7,361 nucleotides of DNA. Origin: an uncultured Gemmatimonadota bacterium. Its GTDB lineage: Bacteria > Gemmatimonadota > Gemmatimonadetes > Longimicrobiales > Gaopeijiaceae. Within the stretch, counting starts at the first letter, position 1. The number at the start of each line of letters is the position of its first letter. Below, piece by piece: positions 1 through 6,173 of this stretch. Location: positions 1-7,361 of the forward strand of contig CAKZOQ010000544.1 of the NCBI GenBank assembly GCA_937136445.1. Reading direction: 5' to 3'. A program made the position numbers and the translations under genes. The notes under the pieces were generated by a model, which worked only from the letters and a program-made list of their open reading frames with translations, was not told the origin of the DNA and made no database searches.

Positions 1-823
1 CATCCATAGGACCGGGGACGGGACCTGCCGGAGCCAGGTCGGGCTCCACGACGGGAGGGCCTCCCGGCGGGCCGGCCAGGATCTGTCGTGCCGCGGCCTC
101 CGGCATGTCGTCGGACGCCCGTGCGAAGAAGGCCGCCAGGGCAGCGATCCCGTCGGCCCCGGTGCCCCGGAGGAGGTCCAGGAGGGCGGGATCGATCCGG
201 ATGGCGGGTTCCGCACCCGCCCGCCCGCCCCCTCGGGGCCCTGCGGGCACCAGAGCTCCCTCCCCGACCGCCGGTGCCGGGCCCTCCAGGGCGTCCCCCT
301 GCATGGCGAACTGGTAGACCTGGCGGAGGAGCTCCACCACCATCGCCCCATGTCCCGGCATGAGGTCCAGGATGGCCACCTGAGGCGATACGGGGAGGGT
401 CCCGTAGAACTGGATCATCTCCGGCGTCAGTCGGCCCAGGGCCCGCTGGTCTTCCTCCGGAAGGCGGTCGTAGGCGGCCCGCACCTCCGGCAGGAGGCGG
501 ACGATGAGACGACGGGCGGGCACAATGGCTCCAGCCTCCTCTCCTTCCATCTGCACCGGGAGGATCCGTTGGAAGGCGATCCCCCGGCCGGAGCCGGCTG
601 CGCCCTCCACCGCCGCCCTGCCTTCCGCGTTCATGGCCGCCGCCCACCGGGCGGCTCGCTCCACGTGCTCGCTCCCGTCGGCCAGCTCCTGCCCCCGCTC
701 GAGCGCGGCGGAATCCGGTCCCGCAGACCCGCGCTCGCTCGCTCCGGCGCGACCTGTGGAACGACGGGCCGCCGGGCGAGGGCGCCGGGTTGCCGACTGT
801 CGATCCCGGGACTCGCGGCTCAT
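1..823 (-). CDS. Unrecognised protein, 5' part only, divergent from the CIS locus
   Basis: The reverse strand is open from an ATG at 823 to the left edge, giving 274 codons with no stop and strongly GC-rich third positions, so I take it as real and truncated by the window. I do not recognise a family. Residues 1-45 are rich in Arg, Ala and Ser and look disordered. A more ordered part follows at about 75-175, with hydrophobic stretches such as IAFQRILPVQM, RRLIVRLLPEVRAAYDRLP and VAILDLMPGHGAMVVELLRQ. A Gly/Pro/Ala linker spans about 180-205, a predicted helical stretch about 208-245, and a Pro-rich tail follows. No signal peptide, membrane span or catalytic motif is visible. The start is uncertain: no clear Shine-Dalgarno precedes the ATG, and an internal ATG near codon 64 (about 632-634) would remove the low-complexity head. 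It is transcribed away from the CIS genes, so a functional link is only positional. Confidence 0.72.
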   Translation of the reverse strand, partial: MSRESRDRQSATRRPRPAARRSTGRAGASERGSAGPDSAALERGQELADGSEHVERAARWAAAMNAEGRAAVEGAAGSGRGIAFQRILPVQMEGEEAGAIVPARRLIVRLLPEVRAAYDRLPEEDQRALGRLTPEMIQFYGTLPVSPQVAILDLMPGHGAMVVELLRQVYQFAMQGDALEGPAPAVGEGALVPAGPRGGGRAGAEPAIRIDPALLDLLRGTGADGIAALAAFFARASDDMPEAAARQILAGPPGGPPVVEPDLAPAGPVPGPMD

Positions 824-847
824 GGGAACCCCATCGGGAGGGACGGT

Positions 848-873
848 CGTGTGGTCTCGCCGGAGACCACACG
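848..873. promoter_or_regulatory. Perfect 11-bp inverted repeat in the divergent intergenic region
   Basis: Arms CGTGTGGTCTC (848-858) and GAGACCACACG (863-873) are perfect inverted complements separated by four bases. The element lies 25 bp upstream of the minus-strand start and 90 bp upstream of the plus-strand gene, in the only divergent gap of the window. That position suits an operator for a dimeric repressor controlling both directions, or a stem-loop in either 5' leader. No T-run follows on either strand, so it is not a typical intrinsic terminator. I cannot place a convincing -35/-10 pair around it. Confidence 0.5.
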
Positions 874-962
874 GGGATCCGCCGAAGGTGTCCGGGGGTG
901 GTGGTCCCGGCAAGGCCGGTGCCGCCCGCCCCGGGTGACGCAGAAGGAGGCGCTCCGGTACC

Positions 963-2447
963 TTGCCGCGCAAGGTTCCCATCCTCCGATCCCCCGACAT
1001 GGCCCCCTCCTCCGTCCCCCCCGTCGATCCGGCCCACGCCGACGAGCTCCCCCTGCCCGCGGGGAGCACCGTAGTCCTCGCCGTTCCCCCAGGGGTCCGG
1101 GGCGAACGCTGGGTGGGGCGGACCGCCCGGCTGCTGGCCTCGGGCTGGGCCGGGGATGCGGAAGGGGGCGTCGTTCTGGTGGACGCCGATCTGGCCCGAC
1201 CCCACCTCACGCCGCCGGGCCAACGGCCACCCCCAGGGCTGGGGGACCTCATGGCTGGGCGAGGAGAGCTGGGTGCGCTTCTCCTGGAGGCCCGGGACGC
1301 CCCGGTCCATCTCCTTGCCGCCGGCTCCTTCCCCGCCGATCCGTGGAGGACGCTGCGTCCGGAGCGATGGCGGGAGGTCTGGGCGGACCTCTCCGCACGG
1401 GGGGGACGGCTGGTGGTGGTTCTTCCGCTGGGTGAGCCCTGGTCCGACGCGGTGCTCCACCATGCCGACACCCGGATCCTCCTCGCCGCCGACCCCGAGG
1501 AGCCCGGCGTCCATCTCGAGGACCCGTGGCTGGTCCTGGCCCCGGGAGGTGGCTCACCGCCCTCGGAGTGGTCCGATGCACCCACTCCCCGCCCCACCCC
1601 CGCCGACCCGGCCCAGGATGGCCAGGAGGCTCCCCCTCCCCCGGACGAGCCCACCCCCGCCCCGACCCTCCGGCCCAGTGGCGCCGTACCCGCCTCGGGG
1701 ACACGCCCTGCCACCGAAGCGGGCGCTCGCCGACGGGGCCGGACCGGGCGGGACTCGGTGGTGCCCTTCATCATGGCAGTGGTGCTGGTGTTGGGAGGCG
1801 GGGCCCTCTTCCTGGCCTGGCTCGGCTCCGGAGAACCCCAGGCGCCGAGCGGGGTGCCCGAGCCCGACGTCCGAGAGGATCCGGTCCAGGCGCCCGAGTC
1901 CGCGCCGGCCGACCCTGCCGCTACCGGCAGCACCTCCGCCGTCTCCGACGAACTCCGGCCCAGGTTCGCGGTACGGCTGGGCTCCTTCACCGACGCGGAG
2001 AACGCACGCGTTCGGAGGGTGGTGGTCCAGGAGGCCGCCCCGGGGCTCTGGGTGGGCCTGGCTCCGGTGGAGTTGGACAGCACCGTCTATCATCGCGTGC
2101 TGGGGGGGCTGGCTCCGGACTCCCTCCGGGCCGTGGGGCTGAGGGATTCGCTGGCGGGGGCCCTGGGGACGTCTCCTGACGACTGGCTGGTAGAGCCCGC
2201 CTCGATGGCGTGGGAGGTGGCCGTCGGTCCGGACCGCGCCGCGGCCGAGTCCCGGGCCTCCGATCTCCGCGACCGGGGACTCCCGGCCTATGTATTGGAG
2301 ACCCCTCACCCCGGGGGCTCTTCCACCTGGCGGGTCTACGTGGGCGCCTACGCCGAGGGTGGGGAAGGGGCCTACCTGGGCGAGCTACTCCGGGCCGAGG
2401 GCATGAATCCGGTCTGGGCACCCCGGGTGGGCCGTCCCCCGGACTGA
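963..2447 (+). CDS. Membrane protein: degenerate P-loop domain, TM segment, SPOR-like C-terminus
   Basis: The 494-residue protein has a clear modular plan. Residues about 34-195 resemble the MinD/BY-kinase (CpsD/Wzc) fold: strand STVVLAVPPG, a Walker A'-like VVLVDADLARPHL at 70-82, then GLGDLMAGRGELGALLLEA at 92-110, as in capsule tyrosine kinases. The Walker A Lys is absent (GVRGERWVGRT) and the Walker B position reads VVVLPLG with no Asp, so it is probably a non-hydrolysing pseudo-enzyme. Residues 196-263 are Pro/Ala-rich with a basic cluster ARRRGRTGR at 255-263, and about 267-287 form one membrane span. The basic cluster predicts a cytoplasmic N-terminus. The outer part has a Pro/Glu linker (288-330) and SPOR-like strands FAVRLGSFTDAENA (335-348) and WRVYVGAYAEGGEG (456-469). 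SPOR domains bind denuded peptidoglycan glycans. The TTG start is preferred because AAGGAGG lies at 944-950, although the spacing is long at 12 nt. An ATG at 999 has no ribosome site. A role in anchoring the CIS is inference from position. Confidence 0.8.
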   Translation: MPRKVPILRSPDMAPSSVPPVDPAHADELPLPAGSTVVLAVPPGVRGERWVGRTARLLASGWAGDAEGGVVLVDADLARPHLTPPGQRPPPGLGDLMAGRGELGALLLEARDAPVHLLAAGSFPADPWRTLRPERWREVWADLSARGGRLVVVLPLGEPWSDAVLHHADTRILLAADPEEPGVHLEDPWLVLAPGGGSPPSEWSDAPTPRPTPADPAQDGQEAPPPPDEPTPAPTLRPSGAVPASGTRPATEAGARRRGRTGRDSVVPFIMAVVLVLGGGALFLAWLGSGEPQAPSGVPEPDVREDPVQAPESAPADPAATGSTSAVSDELRPRFAVRLGSFTDAENARVRRVVVQEAAPGLWVGLAPVELDSTVYHRVLGGLAPDSLRAVGLRDSLAGALGTSPDDWLVEPASMAWEVAVGPDRAAAESRASDLRDRGLPAYVLETPHPGGSSTWRVYVGAYAEGGEGAYLGELLRAEGMNPVWAPRVGRPPD

Positions 2448-2507
2448 ACCCCCACCGGCCGGAGGAAGCCCCGTCGGGACACCGGAACGTCCCACCACTT
2501 GCAGCGT

Positions 2508-2523
2508 TCGGGGGTGACCCCGA
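2508..2523 (+). other. Short GC-rich hairpin with GTGA (GNRA-type) loop
   Basis: Arms TCGGGG (2508-2513) and CCCCGA (2518-2523) pair perfectly around a GTGA tetraloop, a stable GNRA-type RNA loop. It lies 61 bp after the SPOR gene stop. No T-run follows (the next bases are CATTGTCCCC), so efficient intrinsic termination is unlikely. It could protect the upstream mRNA 3' end or form part of the leader of the CIS operon. Confidence 0.35.
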
Positions 2524-2536
2524 CATTGTCCCCCCC

Positions 2537-2575
2537 CGATTCGGAGTGGTTCCCCCAGGTCGCACCTCGATTCGG
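2537..2575 (+). repeat. Direct octamer repeat CGATTCGG, 31-bp periodicity
   Basis: CGATTCGG occurs at 2537-2544 and 2568-2575. The spacing is 31 bp, close to three helical turns, so both copies face the same side of the DNA. They sit in the gap before the cap gene, where a CIS operon promoter or activator site could lie. The second copy is inside a 5-bp inverted repeat, CTCGA (2566-2570) and TCGAG (2578-2582). Two copies of an octamer may be chance, so this is a weak regulatory candidate. Confidence 0.25.
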
Positions 2576-2617
2576 CGTCGAGCGCTGGATGACTCCGAGA
2601 GGGAGGAGGTAGGGACC

Positions 2618-2659
2618 TTGGTCTCCACGGCGTATCCGCAACCGGGTCGGGCGCGTTGA
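2618..2659 (+). other. Possible 13-residue leader ORF overlapping the cap gene start
   Basis: A TTG at 2618 follows GGAGGAGG (2602-2609) with an ideal 8-nt spacing. It opens a 13-codon frame (MVSTAYPQPGRAR) whose TGA (2657-2659) overlaps the TTG start of the next gene (2656-2658) in a TTGA stop/start junction. The cap gene itself has no good Shine-Dalgarno, so translation of this short frame could deliver ribosomes to it. No family is recognised and the peptide may have no function of its own. Confidence 0.3.
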
Positions 2660-3231
2660 TCAGCTCCGCCCTGACCCACATTGCGGGCCAGCTCAACGAG
2701 TCGCTGAAGCGCGCGCTGTCGTCCTCGGAGGACCTGGTGGTCCTGTCCAGCCTGGTGGACCAGGACGGAACCGTGGCGGGCCGGATCAACAATCGGCTGG
2801 TCGTCTTCCTGGTGAACGTCGAGCGGGATTCCTCGGTCCAGCGGGTTCCAGGAGGCGTGCGGGGCGCGCTCTCGTCCGTCTCCACCTTCCCCGGCGTCCA
2901 CCTCAACCTCCACGTCATGGTGGCGGCCCACTTTGCCGAGGGGAACTACGAGGAGGCTCTCAAGTTCCTGGACCACGCCGTGGCCTTCTTCCAGAGCCGA
3001 CCGGTGCTGGATCACAGCAACACACCGGATCTGGACGACCGCATCGAGCGCCTGGTCCTGGACATCGAGAACCTCAGCGTCCACGACCTGAGCAACCTCT
3101 GGGGGATCCTCAGCGGCCACTACCTTCCGTCGGTCCTGTACCGGGTGCGGATGGTCTCCATCGATTCCGACGACGTCCGCCGCCTCACCCCCGCCATCCG
3201 TCGTCCCGCCTCTGCCGGGCTGCCCGAGTGA
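2656..3231 (+). CDS. cis16: DUF4255 / Pvc16-type CIS tube-sheath cap (terminator) protein
   Basis: The 191-residue product matches the Pvc16 N-terminal (DUF4255) family. It begins MISSALTHIAGQLNESLK, followed by INNRLVVFLVNVERD (44-58), VHLNLHVMVAAHF (81-93), YEEALKFLDHAVAFFQ (98-113) and LSNLWGILSGHYLPSVLYRVRM (135-156). The Asn-Leu core, the FFQ and the LW...LPS-LY-V-M block are hallmarks of the family. In Afp, PVC and related particles this protein caps the end distal to the baseplate and ends tube and sheath growth. The length is typical of DUF4255 proteins and shorter than Afp16. TTG 2656 is the only possible start: the frame is open back to a stop at 2590-2592 but contains no other ATG, GTG or TTG. 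Its initiation signal is weak, which suggests coupling to the short frame upstream. Its stop overlaps the next start as TGATG, indicating translational coupling within the operon. Confidence 0.93.
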   Translation: MISSALTHIAGQLNESLKRALSSSEDLVVLSSLVDQDGTVAGRINNRLVVFLVNVERDSSVQRVPGGVRGALSSVSTFPGVHLNLHVMVAAHFAEGNYEEALKFLDHAVAFFQSRPVLDHSNTPDLDDRIERLVLDIENLSVHDLSNLWGILSGHYLPSVLYRVRMVSIDSDDVRRLTPAIRRPASAGLPE

Positions 3232-4079
3232 TGGCCTCGTACCGTCCGTTCTTCGGCATCCAGGTGCAGCACGGGTACTCGGATCCCGACCCGTGCGGGG
3301 CGTTGGATTTCCGCCCGGACCGTGCGACGGGGAGCCTCCTGAACCGCGCCGGTATCGTCTTCCGGACGGAGCCCGACGGCTTCCAGACCTACTGCGACGG
3401 TGCCGACGAGGAGCTGCTTCGGAGTTGGGTGGACGACCCTCGGGCACCCTTCCGGATGGTGTTCCGGGTGGTGGCGAGCGACCCGGCCTTTCTCCGGTAC
3501 TCGCAGCTGGACGAGGAGAGCATGGGGCGGGTGCTGCTCCTGGACACGGAGGACCAGGACGCGAACGAGCCCGTCCGACTGGACGACGTCGACGGAGGCC
3601 TCCCCGAGGCCGACGAAGAGACGCGGAGCGAGGTGACCACACGCGGCGACATGCGAGTGCCGCCCCTGGCGGTCCTGGTGGTGCGGGTGGGTCCGTCGAT
3701 CCTCGAGGAGTCGGCCCCGGCACCCTACCGGCTGGCCTTCGAGGCGCGCCGGACCCGCTGGCGCTACCACCTCCTGGGCGAGCTCGCCGGGCGGGAGGAG
3801 GTGAGCATCCGGGCCTCCGAGAACGGGGCGGAGCCCATTGCCTTCCAGGCCGCCGGCCTGGTGGACCTTCCCGGCGGGAGGGTCGCCCGGGTTCTGGTGT
3901 CCGACGCCCCCCTGGCGACCCGCAAGCGTACCGACCGTCGCCTTCAGCTCAGGGAGGGGGATCCCGGCAACGGCCGCATCCTCATCCGGAGGCTGCCGGT
4001 CGCCTCACCCGAGGACCTGAGCATCGCAACGGTCGAGGGACGCCGCACCCTGGTGTCCGACATCTACGTACACAGCTAA
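3231..4079 (+). CDS. CIS-associated protein of unknown function between cap and sheath genes
   Basis: This 282-residue protein starts at an ATG overlapping the previous stop (TGATG); a GTG one codon earlier (3228) is also possible. I do not recognise a named domain. Residues 1-92 look mixed alpha/beta (PFFGIQVQHGYSD, FRMVFRVVASDPAFLRYSQL). A very acidic stretch spans about 92-137, including LLLDTEDQDANEP and LPEADEETRSEV. The C-terminal half (143-282) is predominantly beta, with AVLVVRVGPSIL, the aromatic/basic motif YRLAFEARRTRWRYHLLGE (166-184), a run ILIRRLPVASPEDLS, and a C-terminal TLVSDIYVHS. No signal peptide or membrane span is seen. Being coupled to the cap gene and next to the sheath gene, it is most simply a structural or assembly protein acting at the cap end, for example a second cap or adaptor. 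That is inference from position. A base-plate or effector role is not excluded. Confidence 0.85.
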   Translation: MASYRPFFGIQVQHGYSDPDPCGALDFRPDRATGSLLNRAGIVFRTEPDGFQTYCDGADEELLRSWVDDPRAPFRMVFRVVASDPAFLRYSQLDEESMGRVLLLDTEDQDANEPVRLDDVDGGLPEADEETRSEVTTRGDMRVPPLAVLVVRVGPSILEESAPAPYRLAFEARRTRWRYHLLGELAGREEVSIRASENGAEPIAFQAAGLVDLPGGRVARVLVSDAPLATRKRTDRRLQLREGDPGNGRILIRRLPVASPEDLSIATVEGRRTLVSDIYVHS

Positions 4080-4100
4080 TCGCAACGACGGAGGAACAGC

Positions 4101-5612
4101 ATGGCGATGATGACACCAGGCGTCTACATCGTGGAGAAGGACGCGTTTCCGAGCTCGGTGGTGGAGGTACCCACCGCGGTCCCCGCCTTCATCGGGTACA
4201 CGCAGCGCCACGACGACAAGGGGAAGGACCTCACCCTCACGCCCATGAAGGTGACCTCCCTCGCCGAGTACGATCAGTACTTCGGGGGCGCTCCCTCCCT
4301 GGTGGACAAGTACTCCCTGTCCACGGATGCGCCGGAGAACCTCCAGGTCGGTCCGCCGGATCCTGTGGTCACCCTGGCCGACGGTCCCCGCTACCTCCAC
4401 CGCGCCGAGGGGACGCGGCGCTACATGTACTACGGGCTCCGGTCGTTCTTCCAGAACGGCGGCGGGCCCTGCTACATCGTCTCCCTGGGCGGCTACGACG
4501 AGACCCTGAACAAGGACTCCTTCGTCGAAGGCATCCAGGCGCTCCTGAAGGAACAGGAGCCCACGATGGTGGCGTTCCCGGACGCCGTCCTGCTTTCCGA
4601 GGAGGAGTGCCGGGAGGTCCAGCAGGTCGCCATGGACCACTGCGGCAAGACCCAGAGCCGCTTCGCCATCCTCGACGTGTACGACGGCTACCTGCCCAAG
4701 AAGGATTGCATGGAGCGGTTCCGGAACCTCACCTCCGAGAATCGGAAGTACGCGGCCGCCTACTATCCCTGGATCGAGACGTCCATCGTCTCCGCGGCGG
4801 ATGCCTCCCTGAACTACAAGGCACTCGAGGGCGGCACCGAGGTGATCACGCAGATCCTCACCGAGGACCTGGTCGACCCCAAGACCGGCGAGCCGGACCA
4901 GGACTCCATCGACCAGCTCACCGGAGCGATGAGTGAGGCGGAGACGGACAGTCAGATCGCCACCGCCAACGACGGGCTGGTTGCGGCGAGCAAGCGGTAC
5001 GCCGAGGTGCTGAAGCACGTCCGCACGGACCTGAACCGGATCCCTCCGAGCGCCACCATGGCGGGTGTCTATACTCGAGTGGACAACAGCCGCGGGGTCT
5101 GGAAGGCTCCTGCGAACGTGGGCCTCACCGGGGTGGTCAAGCCCAGCGTGAACATCACCCACGACGAGCAGGAGGACCTGAACGTCCACGTCACCGGGAA
5201 ATCGGTGAACGCCATCCGCTCCTTCATCGGCGAGGGCACCCTGGTCTGGGGCGCCCGGACGCTGGACGGGAACAGCCTCGACTGGCGCTACATCCAGGTG
5301 CGGCGGACGATGATCCTCCTGGAGCAGTCCATCAAGCTGGCGAGCAAGGCCTACGTCTTCGAGGCCAACGACGCCAACACCTGGACCACCATGAAGAGCA
5401 TGATCCGGAACTTCCTCACGGGGATCTGGAAGCGCGGAGGCCTGGCGGGCGCAACGCCCGATGCGGCCTTCAGCGTCCACGTGGGGCTCGGCGAGACCAT
5501 GACCCCCGAGGACATCCTGGAGGGCATCCTCCGGATCACCGTCCTGGTGGCGCCCACCCGGCCCGCCGAGTTCATCGAGATCACCTTCCAGCAGAAGATG
5601 CAGGAATCCTGA
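4101..5612 (+). CDS. cis2: Contractile tail sheath protein (Pvc2/Afp2-type)
   Basis: The 503-residue product is a phage-type tail sheath subunit, which polymerises around the inner tube and contracts to drive it through a target membrane. The N-terminus TPGVYIVEKD (5-14) with VEVPTAVPAFIGYTQ (21-35) is the conserved sheath arm region. YYGLRSFFQNGGGPCYIVSLG (110-130) is the classical FF-NGG-CYIV core. YYPWIET (221-227), PSATMAGVYTRVD (316-328) and RGVWKAPAN (331-339) follow. The C-terminal domain has SFIGEGTLVWGARTLDG (374-390), FLTGIWKRGGLAGATP (438-453) and ends APTRPAEFIEITFQQK (484-499), the strand that interlocks subunits. Residues about 230-314 form a long acidic, Gln/Asp-rich segment between conserved blocks without recognised motifs. 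GGAGG at 4090-4094 is spaced 6 nt from the ATG. It is the only sheath gene seen, whereas Afp and PVC carry three. Confidence 0.96.
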   Translation: MAMMTPGVYIVEKDAFPSSVVEVPTAVPAFIGYTQRHDDKGKDLTLTPMKVTSLAEYDQYFGGAPSLVDKYSLSTDAPENLQVGPPDPVVTLADGPRYLHRAEGTRRYMYYGLRSFFQNGGGPCYIVSLGGYDETLNKDSFVEGIQALLKEQEPTMVAFPDAVLLSEEECREVQQVAMDHCGKTQSRFAILDVYDGYLPKKDCMERFRNLTSENRKYAAAYYPWIETSIVSAADASLNYKALEGGTEVITQILTEDLVDPKTGEPDQDSIDQLTGAMSEAETDSQIATANDGLVAASKRYAEVLKHVRTDLNRIPPSATMAGVYTRVDNSRGVWKAPANVGLTGVVKPSVNITHDEQEDLNVHVTGKSVNAIRSFIGEGTLVWGARTLDGNSLDWRYIQVRRTMILLEQSIKLASKAYVFEANDANTWTTMKSMIRNFLTGIWKRGGLAGATPDAAFSVHVGLGETMTPEDILEGILRITVLVAPTRPAEFIEITFQQKMQES

Positions 5613-5620
5613 TCCCGGAC

Positions 5621-5658
5621 GCGGGGGCCTCGACCGGGGCCCTCGCATCGACAGATGC
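5621..5658 (+). other. Overlapping hairpins between sheath and tube genes
   Basis: GCGGGGGCC (5621-5629) pairs with GGCCCTCGC (5638-5646) to give a 9-bp stem with one G-T (G-U in RNA) pair and an 8-nt loop. A second stem, GCATC (5645-5649) with GATGC (5654-5658), has a 4-nt loop and shares two bases with the first, so the two compete at their junction. The pair sits in the only sizeable gap among the structural genes, just before the most highly needed product. No T-run follows. It may act as partial termination, an RNA processing boundary or a 3'-end stabiliser that sets the tube to sheath ratio. Confidence 0.4.
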
Positions 5659-5701
5659 ACGACCCGATCACGACTACGAATTGAAACGAGGGAGGTAGGA
5701 A

Positions 5702-6160
5702 ATGGCCGACGACGGATCCGCTCAGTCCACCACCGTGTGGCCCCTTCCGAAGTTCTACTTCCAGGTGAAGTGGGACTCGGAGGTCATGTCGTTCCAGGAG
5801 GTCTCGGGCCTCGACGTGGAAGCTCAGCCCATCGAATACCGGATGGGGGACAGCAAGGAGTTCTCGACCATCAAGATGCCCGGGATCAAGAAGTCCGGGA
5901 ACGTCACGATGAAGAAGGGCGTCTTCAAGTCCGACAACAAGTTCTGGGATTGGTTCAAGACCATCGAGATGAACACCATCGCCCGGATCCCGGTGACCAT
6001 CAGCCTTCTGGACGAGGGGGGCGACCCGACGATGGTATGGACCCTGACCAACGCCTGGCCTACCAAGATCACCGGCACGGACCTGAAGTCCGACGGCAAC
6101 GAGGTGGCCATCGAGACCATCGAGATCGCCCACGAAGGGCTCACGATCACGAACGCGTGA
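5702..6160 (+). CDS. cis1: Inner tube protein 1, T4 gp19 / Afp1-type
   Basis: This 152-residue protein belongs to the gp19/Hcp-like tube family, whose subunits form stacked hexameric rings making the inner tube of contractile injection systems. The family plan is visible: an aromatic first strand FYFQVKW (18-24), SFQEVSGLDVE (30-40), KKSGNVTMKKGVF (63-75), FWDWFKTI (81-88), strand ARIPVTISLLDEGG (94-107) and the C-terminal strand block NEVAIETIEIAHEG (133-146). The length is standard for the family. It has the strongest ribosome-binding region of the locus (GGGAGGTAGGA, 5690-5700) and an 89-bp leader with hairpins, which fits a very abundant product. It shares SFQEVSG and NEVAIETIE with the next gene, so the two are paralogues. 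It is probably the main tube subunit. Assignment of Afp1 versus Afp5 roles is by order and signal strength. Confidence 0.94.
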   Translation: MADDGSAQSTTVWPLPKFYFQVKWDSEVMSFQEVSGLDVEAQPIEYRMGDSKEFSTIKMPGIKKSGNVTMKKGVFKSDNKFWDWFKTIEMNTIARIPVTISLLDEGGDPTMVWTLTNAWPTKITGTDLKSDGNEVAIETIEIAHEGLTITNA

Positions 6161-6173
6161 CGCCGGGTGATCC

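Noticed and set aside
822..834. Small inverted repeat ATGGG-AAC-CCCAT over the minus-strand start codon
   Set aside because: The arms are only 5 bp, common by chance in GC-rich DNA. It might mask the start codon but there is no further support.
350..1435. Plus-strand open frame of 361 codons across the divergent gap
   Set aside because: It crosses the coding minus-strand gene, the palindrome and the start of the SPOR gene, and its Arg/Pro/Gly-rich composition is that of a shadow frame.
2531..2537. C-run after the small hairpin, considered as part of a terminator
   Set aside because: Intrinsic terminators need a T-run on the coding strand. A C-run on either strand does not give the weak RNA-DNA hybrid required.
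1987..3723. Minus-strand open frame of 578 codons
   Set aside because: It lies opposite the cap gene, the unknown gene and part of the SPOR gene. It is low-complexity Pro/Arg/Gly sequence and reflects scarce stops in high-GC DNA.
3293..4936. Plus-strand open frame of 547 codons in another frame
   Set aside because: It runs across the end of one gene and the start of the sheath and is almost only Arg, Gly, Pro and Ala, so it is not a protein gene.
4005..5660. Minus-strand open frame of 551 codons
   Set aside because: It is exactly antisense to the well-conserved sheath gene, with no recognisable domain and a composition typical of shadow frames.
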